From Acidobacteriota bacterium (lineage in GTDB: Bacteria; Acidobacteriota; Terriglobia; Acidiferrales; UBA7541), in NCBI GenBank assembly GCA_013289695.1, contig JABCZK010000002.1, forward strand, positions 124,001 to 188,000: a DNA stretch of 64,000 bases, in the 5' to 3' direction. The notes beneath the pieces are model-generated. The model was not told where the DNA came from and searched no databases. It saw only the letters and a program-made list of their open reading frames with translations. Each line of letters starts with the position of its first letter. The stretch's first letter is position 1. Of this stretch, positions 35,593 to 43,142 are shown piece after piece. The position numbers were made by a program, and so were the translations under genes.

Positions 35593-36359
35593 CCCGCGCA
35601 GCTGCAGCAAAAATTCGAGCGGTGATTGTGGACGACGAAGAACTCGCTCGCCAGGTCCTGCGCGAATTCATCGCCGCGCACAACGAAATCGAGCTGATCG
35701 CCGAATGTGCCAACGGTTTCGAAGCCGTGAAGATCGTCACCGAGCAGAAGCCCGACCTGATGTTTCTCGACATCCAGATGCCCAAGCTCGATGGCTTCGA
35801 AGTCCTCGAGCTGATTGGCAACGACACCGCCGTCGTCTTCGTCACCGCCTACGACAGCTACGCCATCAAAGCCTTCGAAGTTCATGCAGTCGACTACCTT
35901 CTGAAGCCCTTCGGCGCCGACCGCTTCGAAGCATCGCTGCAACGCGCCAAAGAGCGCCTCGCAGGCAAACTGCCGGAGCAGACGCCGTCCGCGACAGAAT
36001 TAGCCGTCGCCGCTCGCGCGCCCGCGCAATTCCTCGATCGCATTGCGGTCCGCGATGGCACCCGCGTTTGCATCATTCCGCTCGCCAAGCTCGACTACGC
36101 CGAAGCTCAGGACGATTACGTCGCGCTCGCCGCCGAAGGCAAGAAGCATCTGAAGCAGCAAACCATCTCCAGCCTGGAATCCGCGCTCGACCCCGCGCGC
36201 TTCATGCGCATTCACCGGTCCTACATCGTCAACCTGGAACGAGTAGCTAAGGTCGAGCCCTACGGCAAAGAGAGCCACATCGCCGTCCTCGCCAATGGCA
36301 CCCAGCTTCCAGTAAGCCGCGCAGGCTACGCACGCCTCCGCGCCTTTCTCGACCGCTAA
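35589..36359 (+). CDS. LytTR-type response regulator
   Basis: DNA-binding regulator of 256 residues, partner of the kinase just upstream. The receiver domain (8-125) has acidic pair D15-D16, phospho-acceptor Asp61 in LMFLDIQMPKLDG, and the lysine in YLLKPFG. From about residue 148 the LytTR domain follows: DYAEAQDDYVALAAEGKKHL, FMRIHRSYIVNLERVAKVEP and GTQLPVSRAGYARLRAFL. LytTR regulators bind direct repeats with a beta-fold, often upstream of envelope genes. Its targets are not evident; the operon's own promoter region (33139-33436) is a first place to look. Confidence 0.94.
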   Translation: MTRAAAAKIRAVIVDDEELARQVLREFIAAHNEIELIAECANGFEAVKIVTEQKPDLMFLDIQMPKLDGFEVLELIGNDTAVVFVTAYDSYAIKAFEVHAVDYLLKPFGADRFEASLQRAKERLAGKLPEQTPSATELAVAARAPAQFLDRIAVRDGTRVCIIPLAKLDYAEAQDDYVALAAEGKKHLKQQTISSLESALDPARFMRIHRSYIVNLERVAKVEPYGKESHIAVLANGTQLPVSRAGYARLRAFLDR

Positions 36360-36860
36360 CTCCGCTCGTCGCGCTACAGCACGCCGCGTCCTCGCCTGGC
36401 CCTAGATGGAGTGCGACGGCTTGCCGGCGCTTTCGCCGAAGCGAATTGCCCGGCAACAAAACGATCCAGGCGAAGCTTGCCTCGCCCCTCTCGCCTGCTG
36501 TGTAAGGGGTCGCCGGTAGGGTCGCAGCTTGTGAATCGCCCCGTAGGGCGATTCATCCGGAGATCCCGCAGTGCGGGATCGAAGGGCCACGCTGCGAACC
36601 CCCGACTTTCAACGTTCAAGCCTCGACTGTAAACTCCGTCAGCCGCTCCAGCCCATTACCTCGAGCGCACGACCGCGCCACAATCTCATTTTTTTACACG
36701 CCCCAGTTCTAGGACTTCTACTACTCGCTGTTCGCCCGTTGTAGACGACCTGTATATTGCGGCACGCGTCCATTCGTAGTAATGTCCGCCCATGCCCCGC
36801 CCTTCCTCGCGACGGTCCCCCCGGCATCGCGCTAAGGGCATGCAAAGGAGAGGTAGGAAA
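36360..36860. other. Intergenic region with palindromic elements
   Basis: This 500-base gap holds one type E element (36531-36585, listed separately) and a degenerate GC-rich palindrome around 36419-36445 (GCTTGCCGGCGCTTTCGCCG). From 36690 to 36860 the sequence is less GC-rich and must contain the promoter of the coiled-coil/OmpA/GTPase module; I see no convincing -35/-10 pair. Confidence 0.5.
36531..36585 (-). repeat. Dispersed two-hairpin element, type E
   Basis: On the minus strand: CCCTTCGATCCCGCACTGCG closing as GCGGGATC, then the linker TCCGGATGAATC, then hairpin 2 ATCGCCCTACGGGGCGAT and TTCAC. Four other copies at 46718-46760, 51160-51214, 54488-54543 and 56276-56335 keep the linker but have different stem sequences that still pair. 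Confidence 0.8.
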
Positions 36861-37427
36861 ATGGCATCCCCGGCGGACGCAAAAATGCACAATTCAAATT
36901 CCAAGGAAAACGCGGAAGGCGCCAATGTAGACAAGATCCGCGACATCTTATTCGGCTCGCAGATGCGCGATTACGAGAAACGCTTCGTCCGCCTGGAAGA
37001 AACCGTCAGCAAGGCCATCGATACACTGCGCGAGGACATGACCAAACGCCTCGACACTCTGGGCAATTACATCAAGGAAGAAACCGATTCCCTGGGGCAG
37101 CGCATCAAGACCGAAAAGTCCGAGCGCGCTGAAGGACTGAAAGAACTTACGCGCGAAATGAAGGACACCGGAAAGATCGTCGACAAGAAACTCTCGCAAC
37201 TCGAAGACCAGATGTCCGATGGCCACGCCGAGCTGCGCGCCAAGCTGCTTGAGCATTCAAAGTCGGTCTCCGCGGAAATTGATAAGCTGCGCCGCGATTC
37301 CACCGCGGCCCTGAACCGGGAAGTCGAAGTCTTGCGCGATGAAAAAACGGACCGCGCCGGCCTCGCCGACTTGTTTAACGAATTCTCGCTGCGGCTCAAG
37401 AACAAATTCGAGCTGCCCGGAGAGTAG
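36861..37427 (+). CDS. Coiled-coil protein of the GTPase/OmpA module
   Basis: Soluble, highly charged protein of 188 residues, without signal or membrane segment. After a short disordered start it opens with a helix DKIRDILFGSQMRDYEKRF and then forms almost unbroken heptads to the end (LDTLGNYIKEETDSLGQRI, LSQLEDQMSDGHAELRAKLL), so a long coiled coil is expected. The opening helix resembles the start of the next gene's product (AYEELRHLIVAPEQEGI...RLENLE), as if both bind a common partner. AGGAGAGGTAGGA precedes the ATG at 36861. It lies 112 bases before the OmpA gene in the same direction. No function is known to me; a scaffold role is inferred. Confidence 0.75.
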   Translation: MASPADAKMHNSNSKENAEGANVDKIRDILFGSQMRDYEKRFVRLEETVSKAIDTLREDMTKRLDTLGNYIKEETDSLGQRIKTEKSERAEGLKELTREMKDTGKIVDKKLSQLEDQMSDGHAELRAKLLEHSKSVSAEIDKLRRDSTAALNREVEVLRDEKTDRAGLADLFNEFSLRLKNKFELPGE

Positions 37428-37539
37428 CCGAAGAGTGACCGGAAGACTTGCCGGCAGATTCGCCGGCGAGTGCATCGGTAACGCGCGGATTCAGCGAGTT
37501 GCATCCTGAGCCCGCCGGCGAAACCTTCACCCTCCCAAT

Positions 37540-39360
37540 ATGGCCGAGCAAGCGCAACGCCGCGCCTTCGAGGCGCAGGCCCAGGAAAAACCGACGGACA
37601 ACAACCACGCGTACGAAGAGTTGCGCCACTTAATCGTCGCGCCCGAACAGGAAGGCATCGCGTCGATCCAGGATCGCCTCGAAAATCTCGAAAAACGCAC
37701 GGAAGACGTGAGTGTCGTCGTCGCCGAAGCCATTCAGATGCGCCGCGCGAAAGGCGATGACCTCGCTCTGGCCGCTGCTCTCGCCCCCACCATTCAAGAA
37801 ACTCTGCGCGAATCCGTTCGCCGCGATCCTCACGTTCTTGCCGACGCGCTTTTCCCCGTCATGGGTCCTGCCATTCGCAAATCCATCGCGGAAACTCTGC
37901 GCGGCATGCTCGAATCTTTCAACGAAGCTCTCGAGCACAGCCTGTCGTGGCGCGGAATCAAATGGCGCATCGAAGCGTTCCGCACCGGAAAACCGTTCGC
38001 GGAAATTGTTTTGATGCACAGCCTGCTCTATCGCGTCGAGCAGGTTTTCCTGATCCATCGCGAAACCGGGTTGGTCCTGAATCACGTCGTTGCTCCGTCC
38101 GCTCCTGCGCAGGACGCCGACATGGTCGCGGGGCTCCTCTCCGCGATTCAACAGTTTGCGCGCGATTCCTTTCAGCCGGGGAAAACCGAAAACCTCGGCA
38201 ACATGACGTTCGACGAGTTGCAGATTCGCGTCGTCAGCGGTCCGAACGCCGTAATCGCTGCCGCCATTCGCGGCCACGCGCCTGAAGCTTACAACCTGGC
38301 GATGAACGAAACATTGGAAGAGATCCAACGGCATTACAGTTCCGCGCTGGCCCGCTTCGCGGGCGATCCGGGGCCGTTCCGCGCGGCGGAATCTCAGATC
38401 GCGCGCCTGCTCGAAACCCAGTATCGTGAGAAGCCGCCGGAAATGCGCAGACCGCGCGCGGCCATGATCGCGGGAGCCATTGCCGCCGTCCTGCTGCTCG
38501 GTTGGATTGGCTACTCCACGTACTTGCTCATCGAATGGTCGCGATTCCTGTCTGCGATGCGCAAACAGCCCGGCATCGTCGTGGTTTCGTACACCAAAGA
38601 CGGCCGTACGTTTCACATTCAAGGATTCCGTGATCCTCTCTCGGAAGATCCCAAGAAATTGATCGCTCAGGCCGGCCTCGATCCCGATCACGCGGACCTG
38701 CAGCTCGCGCCCTACTATTCGCTCGATGATGCCATCGTGGCCAGGCGTGCCGCGGCGTTGCTGCATCCGCCCACGGGCGTCACGTTCACGGCAAACGACG
38801 GCGAATTAATTCCCGAAGGCGCCGCATCGCAGAATTGGATCGCACAGCTTGAGGAAAAAGCTCCCTGGATTGCCGGCGTCAGCCGCGTGGACGAATCTCA
38901 TTTGCAGAATTCGAACCTCCAGGAACTCAATGCGCTGAAGAACACGCTTGAATCCACTGCGCTGCTATTCCCTCTGGGCCGCGCGGAGCTGGAAGTCGGC
39001 CAGGAAAATAATCTCACCCAAACCGAAAAGAATATCCGCGAACTCGTCGCGCAGGCCGGCTCTCTGCACCAGGCCGTCAGCATCGAACTGGTCGGCCACA
39101 CCGATATTACCGGCGTCGAAGCCGCAAATCTTGCTCTCAGCCGGCAGCGTGCCGACCAAATTCGCGCGGCTCTGTTGCGCAACGGCGTCCGATCCGCCAG
39201 CCTGCTTCCGCGCGGTGTCGGCACTTCCCAGCCTCTGCGCGATGAAGGCACCGAAGAAGGGCGCCGCCTCAATCGCAGCGTCACGTTCAAGATCACTGTT
39301 TCTCCTCTGCCCGCCGCCGGCACAGTCACTGGTGCCTCAGGCGCTGCTCCCTTAAACTGA
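37540..39360 (+). CDS. OmpA-family membrane protein with cytoplasmic roadblock-like domain
   Basis: Protein of 606 residues. Residues 1-305 are cytoplasmic: a helical part with ALFPVMGPAIRKSIAETL (104-120), then about 155-275 a predicted alpha/beta domain with LLYRVEQVFLIHRETGLVLN and DADMVAGLLSAIQQFARDSF. The latter resembles the longin/roadblock folds that bind small GTPases. One helix (307-331) crosses the membrane. The periplasmic part begins with a BON-like stretch (residues about 345-440) and ends in an OmpA-type peptidoglycan-binding domain (about 475-590): VSIELVGHTDITGVEAANLA, LSRQRADQIRAALL, EGRRLNRSV. So it connects the cytoplasm to the cell wall. The Ras-like GTPase gene follows after 13 bases. 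I recall related proteins from cyanobacteria; the fold call is from pattern and needs structure prediction. Confidence 0.82.
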   Translation: MAEQAQRRAFEAQAQEKPTDNNHAYEELRHLIVAPEQEGIASIQDRLENLEKRTEDVSVVVAEAIQMRRAKGDDLALAAALAPTIQETLRESVRRDPHVLADALFPVMGPAIRKSIAETLRGMLESFNEALEHSLSWRGIKWRIEAFRTGKPFAEIVLMHSLLYRVEQVFLIHRETGLVLNHVVAPSAPAQDADMVAGLLSAIQQFARDSFQPGKTENLGNMTFDELQIRVVSGPNAVIAAAIRGHAPEAYNLAMNETLEEIQRHYSSALARFAGDPGPFRAAESQIARLLETQYREKPPEMRRPRAAMIAGAIAAVLLLGWIGYSTYLLIEWSRFLSAMRKQPGIVVVSYTKDGRTFHIQGFRDPLSEDPKKLIAQAGLDPDHADLQLAPYYSLDDAIVARRAAALLHPPTGVTFTANDGELIPEGAASQNWIAQLEEKAPWIAGVSRVDESHLQNSNLQELNALKNTLESTALLFPLGRAELEVGQENNLTQTEKNIRELVAQAGSLHQAVSIELVGHTDITGVEAANLALSRQRADQIRAALLRNGVRSASLLPRGVGTSQPLRDEGTEEGRRLNRSVTFKITVSPLPAAGTVTGASGAAPLN

Positions 39361-39373
39361 GCGAGACATCGGA

Positions 39374-39871
39374 ATGCTCCAGAAGAAAGTCTGCATGCTC
39401 GGTTCCTTCTCCGTCGGAAAATCCAGCCTGGTGCGGCGCTTCGTCGAAAGCATGTTCGACGAGCAGTACCACACGACCATCGGCGTGAAGGTGGATAAAA
39501 AAGTGGTGCATGCCAACGGCGAAGACCTTACGCTGGTGCTCTGGGATATTTACGGCGAAGATGTGTTCCAGAAAATGCGCCTGTCCTACCTGCGCGGTAT
39601 GCATGGCTATCTTCTGGTCGTGGACGGCACGCGCCGCCAAACTCTGGACGATGCGCTGGAATTGAATGAACGTGTTGTGGCCGCAATCGGAAAAGTGCCC
39701 GCGGTGCTGGCCCTGAATAAATATGACCTCACAGATCAGTGGGAAATCGAACCCGCTCAGGAAGCGCAGCTGGCCGCAGCAGGCTGGACGCTCGAGCACA
39801 CCAGCGCCAAAACAGGCGATGCTGTCGAAAACGCTTTCTCGCATCTGGCACAAGCGATGCTAGCAAAATAA
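39374..39871 (+). CDS. Ras-like small GTPase (Rab-like, bacterial)
   Basis: Single-domain GTPase of 165 residues, the size of Ras/Rab. G1: GSFSVGKSS (10-18); G2: Thr35 in TTIGV; G3: WDIYGED (57-63) with Asp58 and Gly61; G4: NKYD (115-118); G5: TSAK (143-146). Position 62, the catalytic Gln61 of Ras, is Glu, so slow intrinsic hydrolysis or need for a partner is expected. There is no lipidation motif at the C terminus (LAQAMLAK). It lies between a roadblock-like membrane protein and a histidine kinase whose ATG follows its stop directly. This recalls MglA with its roadblock partner MglB, but the sequence is closer to Rab than to MglA. Confidence 0.93.
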   Translation: MLQKKVCMLGSFSVGKSSLVRRFVESMFDEQYHTTIGVKVDKKVVHANGEDLTLVLWDIYGEDVFQKMRLSYLRGMHGYLLVVDGTRRQTLDDALELNERVVAAIGKVPAVLALNKYDLTDQWEIEPAQEAQLAAAGWTLEHTSAKTGDAVENAFSHLAQAMLAK

Positions 39872-41959
39872 ATGGCCACGAATTCCATCTTCGAATCATT
39901 CCTCGGCAGCGAAGGTTACGTGCTGTTTGAGTATCTCGGCGATGGCGATTTCCGGCTGATCGGCGACTGGCCTCCATGGTGCGCAAACATTTGGGCCGCA
40001 GTGCCCGGCGGCGGCGGGCCGATACGTTTGATCGACAAATCGACCTTCCTTGAGAATTTCCTCGTTGATGCTGAAGAATTCTGGCGCGCTCTTTCGCCGG
40101 GCTCAGTGAATTCCGGCACTTGGATCGAACGAGGCGCGGATGGCGGCGAAATTCCACTCGAAGCTTCCGCACGCTCGCTCGACGGAAAACGAATTCTGCT
40201 GATTCAAAACCTTTCGGAAACGTTTGGGCAGCGGCAGAAGTGGTTCCAGGCCGCGCGGGATTCCGTTCTCGAACACGAAAAGCTGCTGAAAGAAATTCAG
40301 AAGAAGGAAATTCTGCTGCATTGCATCGTGCACGACCTCACTCAACCGCTCAGCGCCATGAACGGAGTTTTCCATCTCCTCGAACGGGAAAATCTCCCCG
40401 CCGCGCTGCGCAAATACGTAACAGCCGGCGAGCGCGAGTCACAGCGTCAGGAACTGATGATTCGCGGGATCCTGGAAGCTTTTTCCAGCGACCTCGCCGC
40501 GCAGCAAGCGCGTGAAACTACGCTTTCCGAGGCTCCGGACCTGCTCGTCTGCGCCAAGCAAGCGATCGAGGAATTCTCTCCTGCGTTTCGCGAGCGCCAG
40601 ATCCACCTGGCTCTGGGCGCGCACGCTAGCGGTTCGCGCGGCTGGCGCGTGGCCGGTGATGCCTCGCGAATCGATCGCATCTTCGGCAATTTGCTGGAAA
40701 ACGCCATGCGCTACGCGCCGAAGGGAACTTCGGTTACGATTGGTTTGCAGGACCACGATGGATTCGCCTTCGCGTTCGTGGACGATGAAGGTCCAGGCTT
40801 GCCGCCCGATCAGCGCCCCGATCAGCTTTTCGCGCTTTTTTCCAAGGGCAAGACGCAGGCAGGAAAAGCCGGACTCGGACTTTATTTCTGCAAGATCACG
40901 GTAGAGCGTTGGGGCGGCGCCATCGGCGCGGAAACGCGTGAGCGTGGCGGCTCGCGATTCTGGTTTCGCTTGCCGCGCGCGGCGGAAACCGCGGAGAGCA
41001 AAGGAACCGCTGCGGCACGGAGGAAATCCGTGGAGCATCTGGAAAAAGATAAATCACACAAACTCAAGAAGGCCGAAAAATCTCTGCGTATTCTCGTCGC
41101 CGATGATGCCGAACTGAATCGCGACCTGATCATTGAGCTATTAAAGAAGCGCGGGCACTTCGCCGAAGGCGTCGCCGACGGCCGCCAGGCCCTCGCCGCG
41201 CTGGAAAATCACACCTTCGACGTGGTGCTGCTGGACGAAGAAATGCCGATCATGACCGGGCTGCAAGCCACCGCCGCGATTCGGCGGCGCGAAGCCACTA
41301 CCGGAAAACATCAGGTCATCATCGGCATCTCCGGCCATACCACTGAAGACGACGAGCATCGTTTTCGTGAAGCGGGAATGGACTCATCTCTCGCGAAACC
41401 CGTGGATGTGAAGACGCTCTACAAGGCCGTCGAGTCGACGGATCAGTGCTTGCATCCGGCTGCCTCACATTCTCAACATGACGCAGAACCCATCGCAGCG
41501 ACTGCGTCATCCGCGACGCCACGCGCCTCAACGGATTCCGTGGCAAATTCGCCGGGGGTTTCCGAAGACGTCGTCACGCACTTGCGCCGCACGACCGGAG
41601 GAAATGAGAAACTGATTCGTTCGCTCGCCGCCACGTTCTTGGCGGATGCGCCGAAGGCGCTGTCGCGCATCCGCAACGCGGTCGCGAAGAAGAACTCCGC
41701 AGAACTCACGAGCGCCGCTCACCTGCTGAAAGGATCGCTTGCCATTTTTGGCGCCCCGAAAGCCGTCGCTGCGGCGCGCAATCTCGAGGCCCTCGGTCGC
41801 GCGGAGAACCTCCGCGAAGCGCCAGCGGGATTGAGCTCCCTCGAATCCGAATTCGCGCTCCTGCAGCACGAACTTCGCGCGATTCACTCCGCGCCGCCTC
41901 CCACAGTCAAATCGCGGCCCACGCCGCAGGCCACGCGCGAGCGCAAACGCGCACGTTAG
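39872..41959 (+). CDS. Hybrid histidine kinase with receiver and Hpt domains
   Basis: Soluble signalling protein of 695 residues. Residues 1-125 form a PAS-like domain (FEYLGDGDFRLIGDWPPW). A helix leads to the dimerisation domain with His154 in IVHDLTQPLSAMNG. The ATPase domain has LLENAMRYAPKG, VDDEGPGLPP and GKAGLGLYFCK. A linker rich in Lys/Glu precedes a receiver (about 408-525; ADDAELNRDL, LLDEEMPIMTG, SLAKPVD) and a C-terminal Hpt domain with AAHLLKGSLAIFG. So a full phosphorelay sits in one chain. Its ATG touches the GTPase stop, so the two are translated together. No output regulator is next to it. The C-terminal basic tail has no known role. Confidence 0.93.
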   Translation: MATNSIFESFLGSEGYVLFEYLGDGDFRLIGDWPPWCANIWAAVPGGGGPIRLIDKSTFLENFLVDAEEFWRALSPGSVNSGTWIERGADGGEIPLEASARSLDGKRILLIQNLSETFGQRQKWFQAARDSVLEHEKLLKEIQKKEILLHCIVHDLTQPLSAMNGVFHLLERENLPAALRKYVTAGERESQRQELMIRGILEAFSSDLAAQQARETTLSEAPDLLVCAKQAIEEFSPAFRERQIHLALGAHASGSRGWRVAGDASRIDRIFGNLLENAMRYAPKGTSVTIGLQDHDGFAFAFVDDEGPGLPPDQRPDQLFALFSKGKTQAGKAGLGLYFCKITVERWGGAIGAETRERGGSRFWFRLPRAAETAESKGTAAARRKSVEHLEKDKSHKLKKAEKSLRILVADDAELNRDLIIELLKKRGHFAEGVADGRQALAALENHTFDVVLLDEEMPIMTGLQATAAIRRREATTGKHQVIIGISGHTTEDDEHRFREAGMDSSLAKPVDVKTLYKAVESTDQCLHPAASHSQHDAEPIAATASSATPRASTDSVANSPGVSEDVVTHLRRTTGGNEKLIRSLAATFLADAPKALSRIRNAVAKKNSAELTSAAHLLKGSLAIFGAPKAVAAARNLEALGRAENLREAPAGLSSLESEFALLQHELRAIHSAPPPTVKSRPTPQATRERKRAR

Positions 41960-42090
41960 GCGCTCGATTCTGATGCAACGCTCACCGCATCGAGACCTCC
42001 GCTCGCCAGATATGACTGTGGCTGACTAAACAAGCAACCGCTTCGCGCCCACGCTTGCCGCTCGCGTGCCCCGGCGCGATACTCGAACGC

Positions 42091-43059
42091 ATGAACCGAA
42101 GGATCGCATCCGTCGCCGGCCTCGCCGCGCTGACCTTTCTGCTGCTCGCTGCATCAGCGCGCGCCGACGAGATCAAACTCAAGGACGGCTCGAAGATTAA
42201 CGGCACCATCGTCGGCTTCGAGGATAATTCCTTCAAGGTGAAGACCAGCTACGGATTCGCCGTGGTGCAGAAGGACCAGGTCGTTTCCATCACAGTCACA
42301 GGTGAGGCGAAGCAACCGGAGCCTGCGGCGGCCAAAACTCATGTCGCCGCGCCTGCGCCGGCAACGGCGAAACCAGAAAAGGTCGAGCACGCTTCCGCGC
42401 CGCTCGGCAAAACTCCGGCGTCGGAATCTGCACCTTCGGCCAACCATTCCGCCGTCGAATATCCGCACGCGAACACGCCGAGTTCTTCATCGAACAATTC
42501 GACGCAGCCTGCGTCCGGCGCGTTGAATGCATCGAACGCATCAGCTCCCGTCGCAACCCCGGCGCCGCCGCCGAAACCCGCTGCGCCTGAACCGATGCGC
42601 GAAGAAGTGAGCGGCAACCTCTATACGAACGATACGTACGGTTTTCAGATGTACAAACCGCCGACGTGGAAACTGATCGAAGGCGCGCGCACGATTTTGC
42701 CAGGATCAATCACAGCACTCGGAACGGACGATCAGAACACTTATCTTTTAATCGGGCAGGAACCCAGCGGCAAATCGCTGGCGAACGATATCGCCACGAC
42801 GGAACAGCGCCTGCACGAAGTGATGGAAAACTTCCGTCCGCTGGGCGAGAAGCAAGTGATGATTTCAGGCGTCTCCGCTACCGAGCGGCGTTTTCGCGGC
42901 AGCGTGGACGCGCGCGATTGGTCCGGCATCGTGGTTTACATTCCGCGCGGCGCGCGCGTGTACACGATTTTCGGGATGACCCTGGCGGATACTGATTTGG
43001 TGCAGATTCAGGAGAACGTGATTTCCCGCGCCATCACCAGCCTGCAATTCACCAAATAA
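42091..43059 (+). CDS. Secreted protein with Sm-like N-terminal and PsbP-like C-terminal region
   Basis: Protein of 322 residues with a signal peptide (MNRRIASVAGLAALTFLLLA, cleavage after ARA). Residues about 26-70 (DEIKLKDGSKINGTIVGFED) look like a small SH3/Sm-type barrel seen in many exported acidobacterial and planctomycete proteins. Residues 75-165 are low-complexity Ala/Pro/Ser/Asn. The C-terminal 150 residues start NDTYGFQMYKPPTWKLIEG, a pattern of PsbP/DcrB-like domains. ATG 42091 was chosen over 42055 because it begins the signal peptide. Function is unknown; it may belong to the same envelope region as the GTPase module, but 131 bases separate them. Confidence 0.72.
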   Translation: MNRRIASVAGLAALTFLLLAASARADEIKLKDGSKINGTIVGFEDNSFKVKTSYGFAVVQKDQVVSITVTGEAKQPEPAAAKTHVAAPAPATAKPEKVEHASAPLGKTPASESAPSANHSAVEYPHANTPSSSSNNSTQPASGALNASNASAPVATPAPPPKPAAPEPMREEVSGNLYTNDTYGFQMYKPPTWKLIEGARTILPGSITALGTDDQNTYLLIGQEPSGKSLANDIATTEQRLHEVMENFRPLGEKQVMISGVSATERRFRGSVDARDWSGIVVYIPRGARVYTIFGMTLADTDLVQIQENVISRAITSLQFTK

Positions 43060-43142
43060 CGGAGCTGTTTTTTCTGCGCGTACATATTTCTACTTTCGCG
43101 AAGATGTGTCTGGCCTCTCCGGAAGCACTGTTGGTAGACGCG

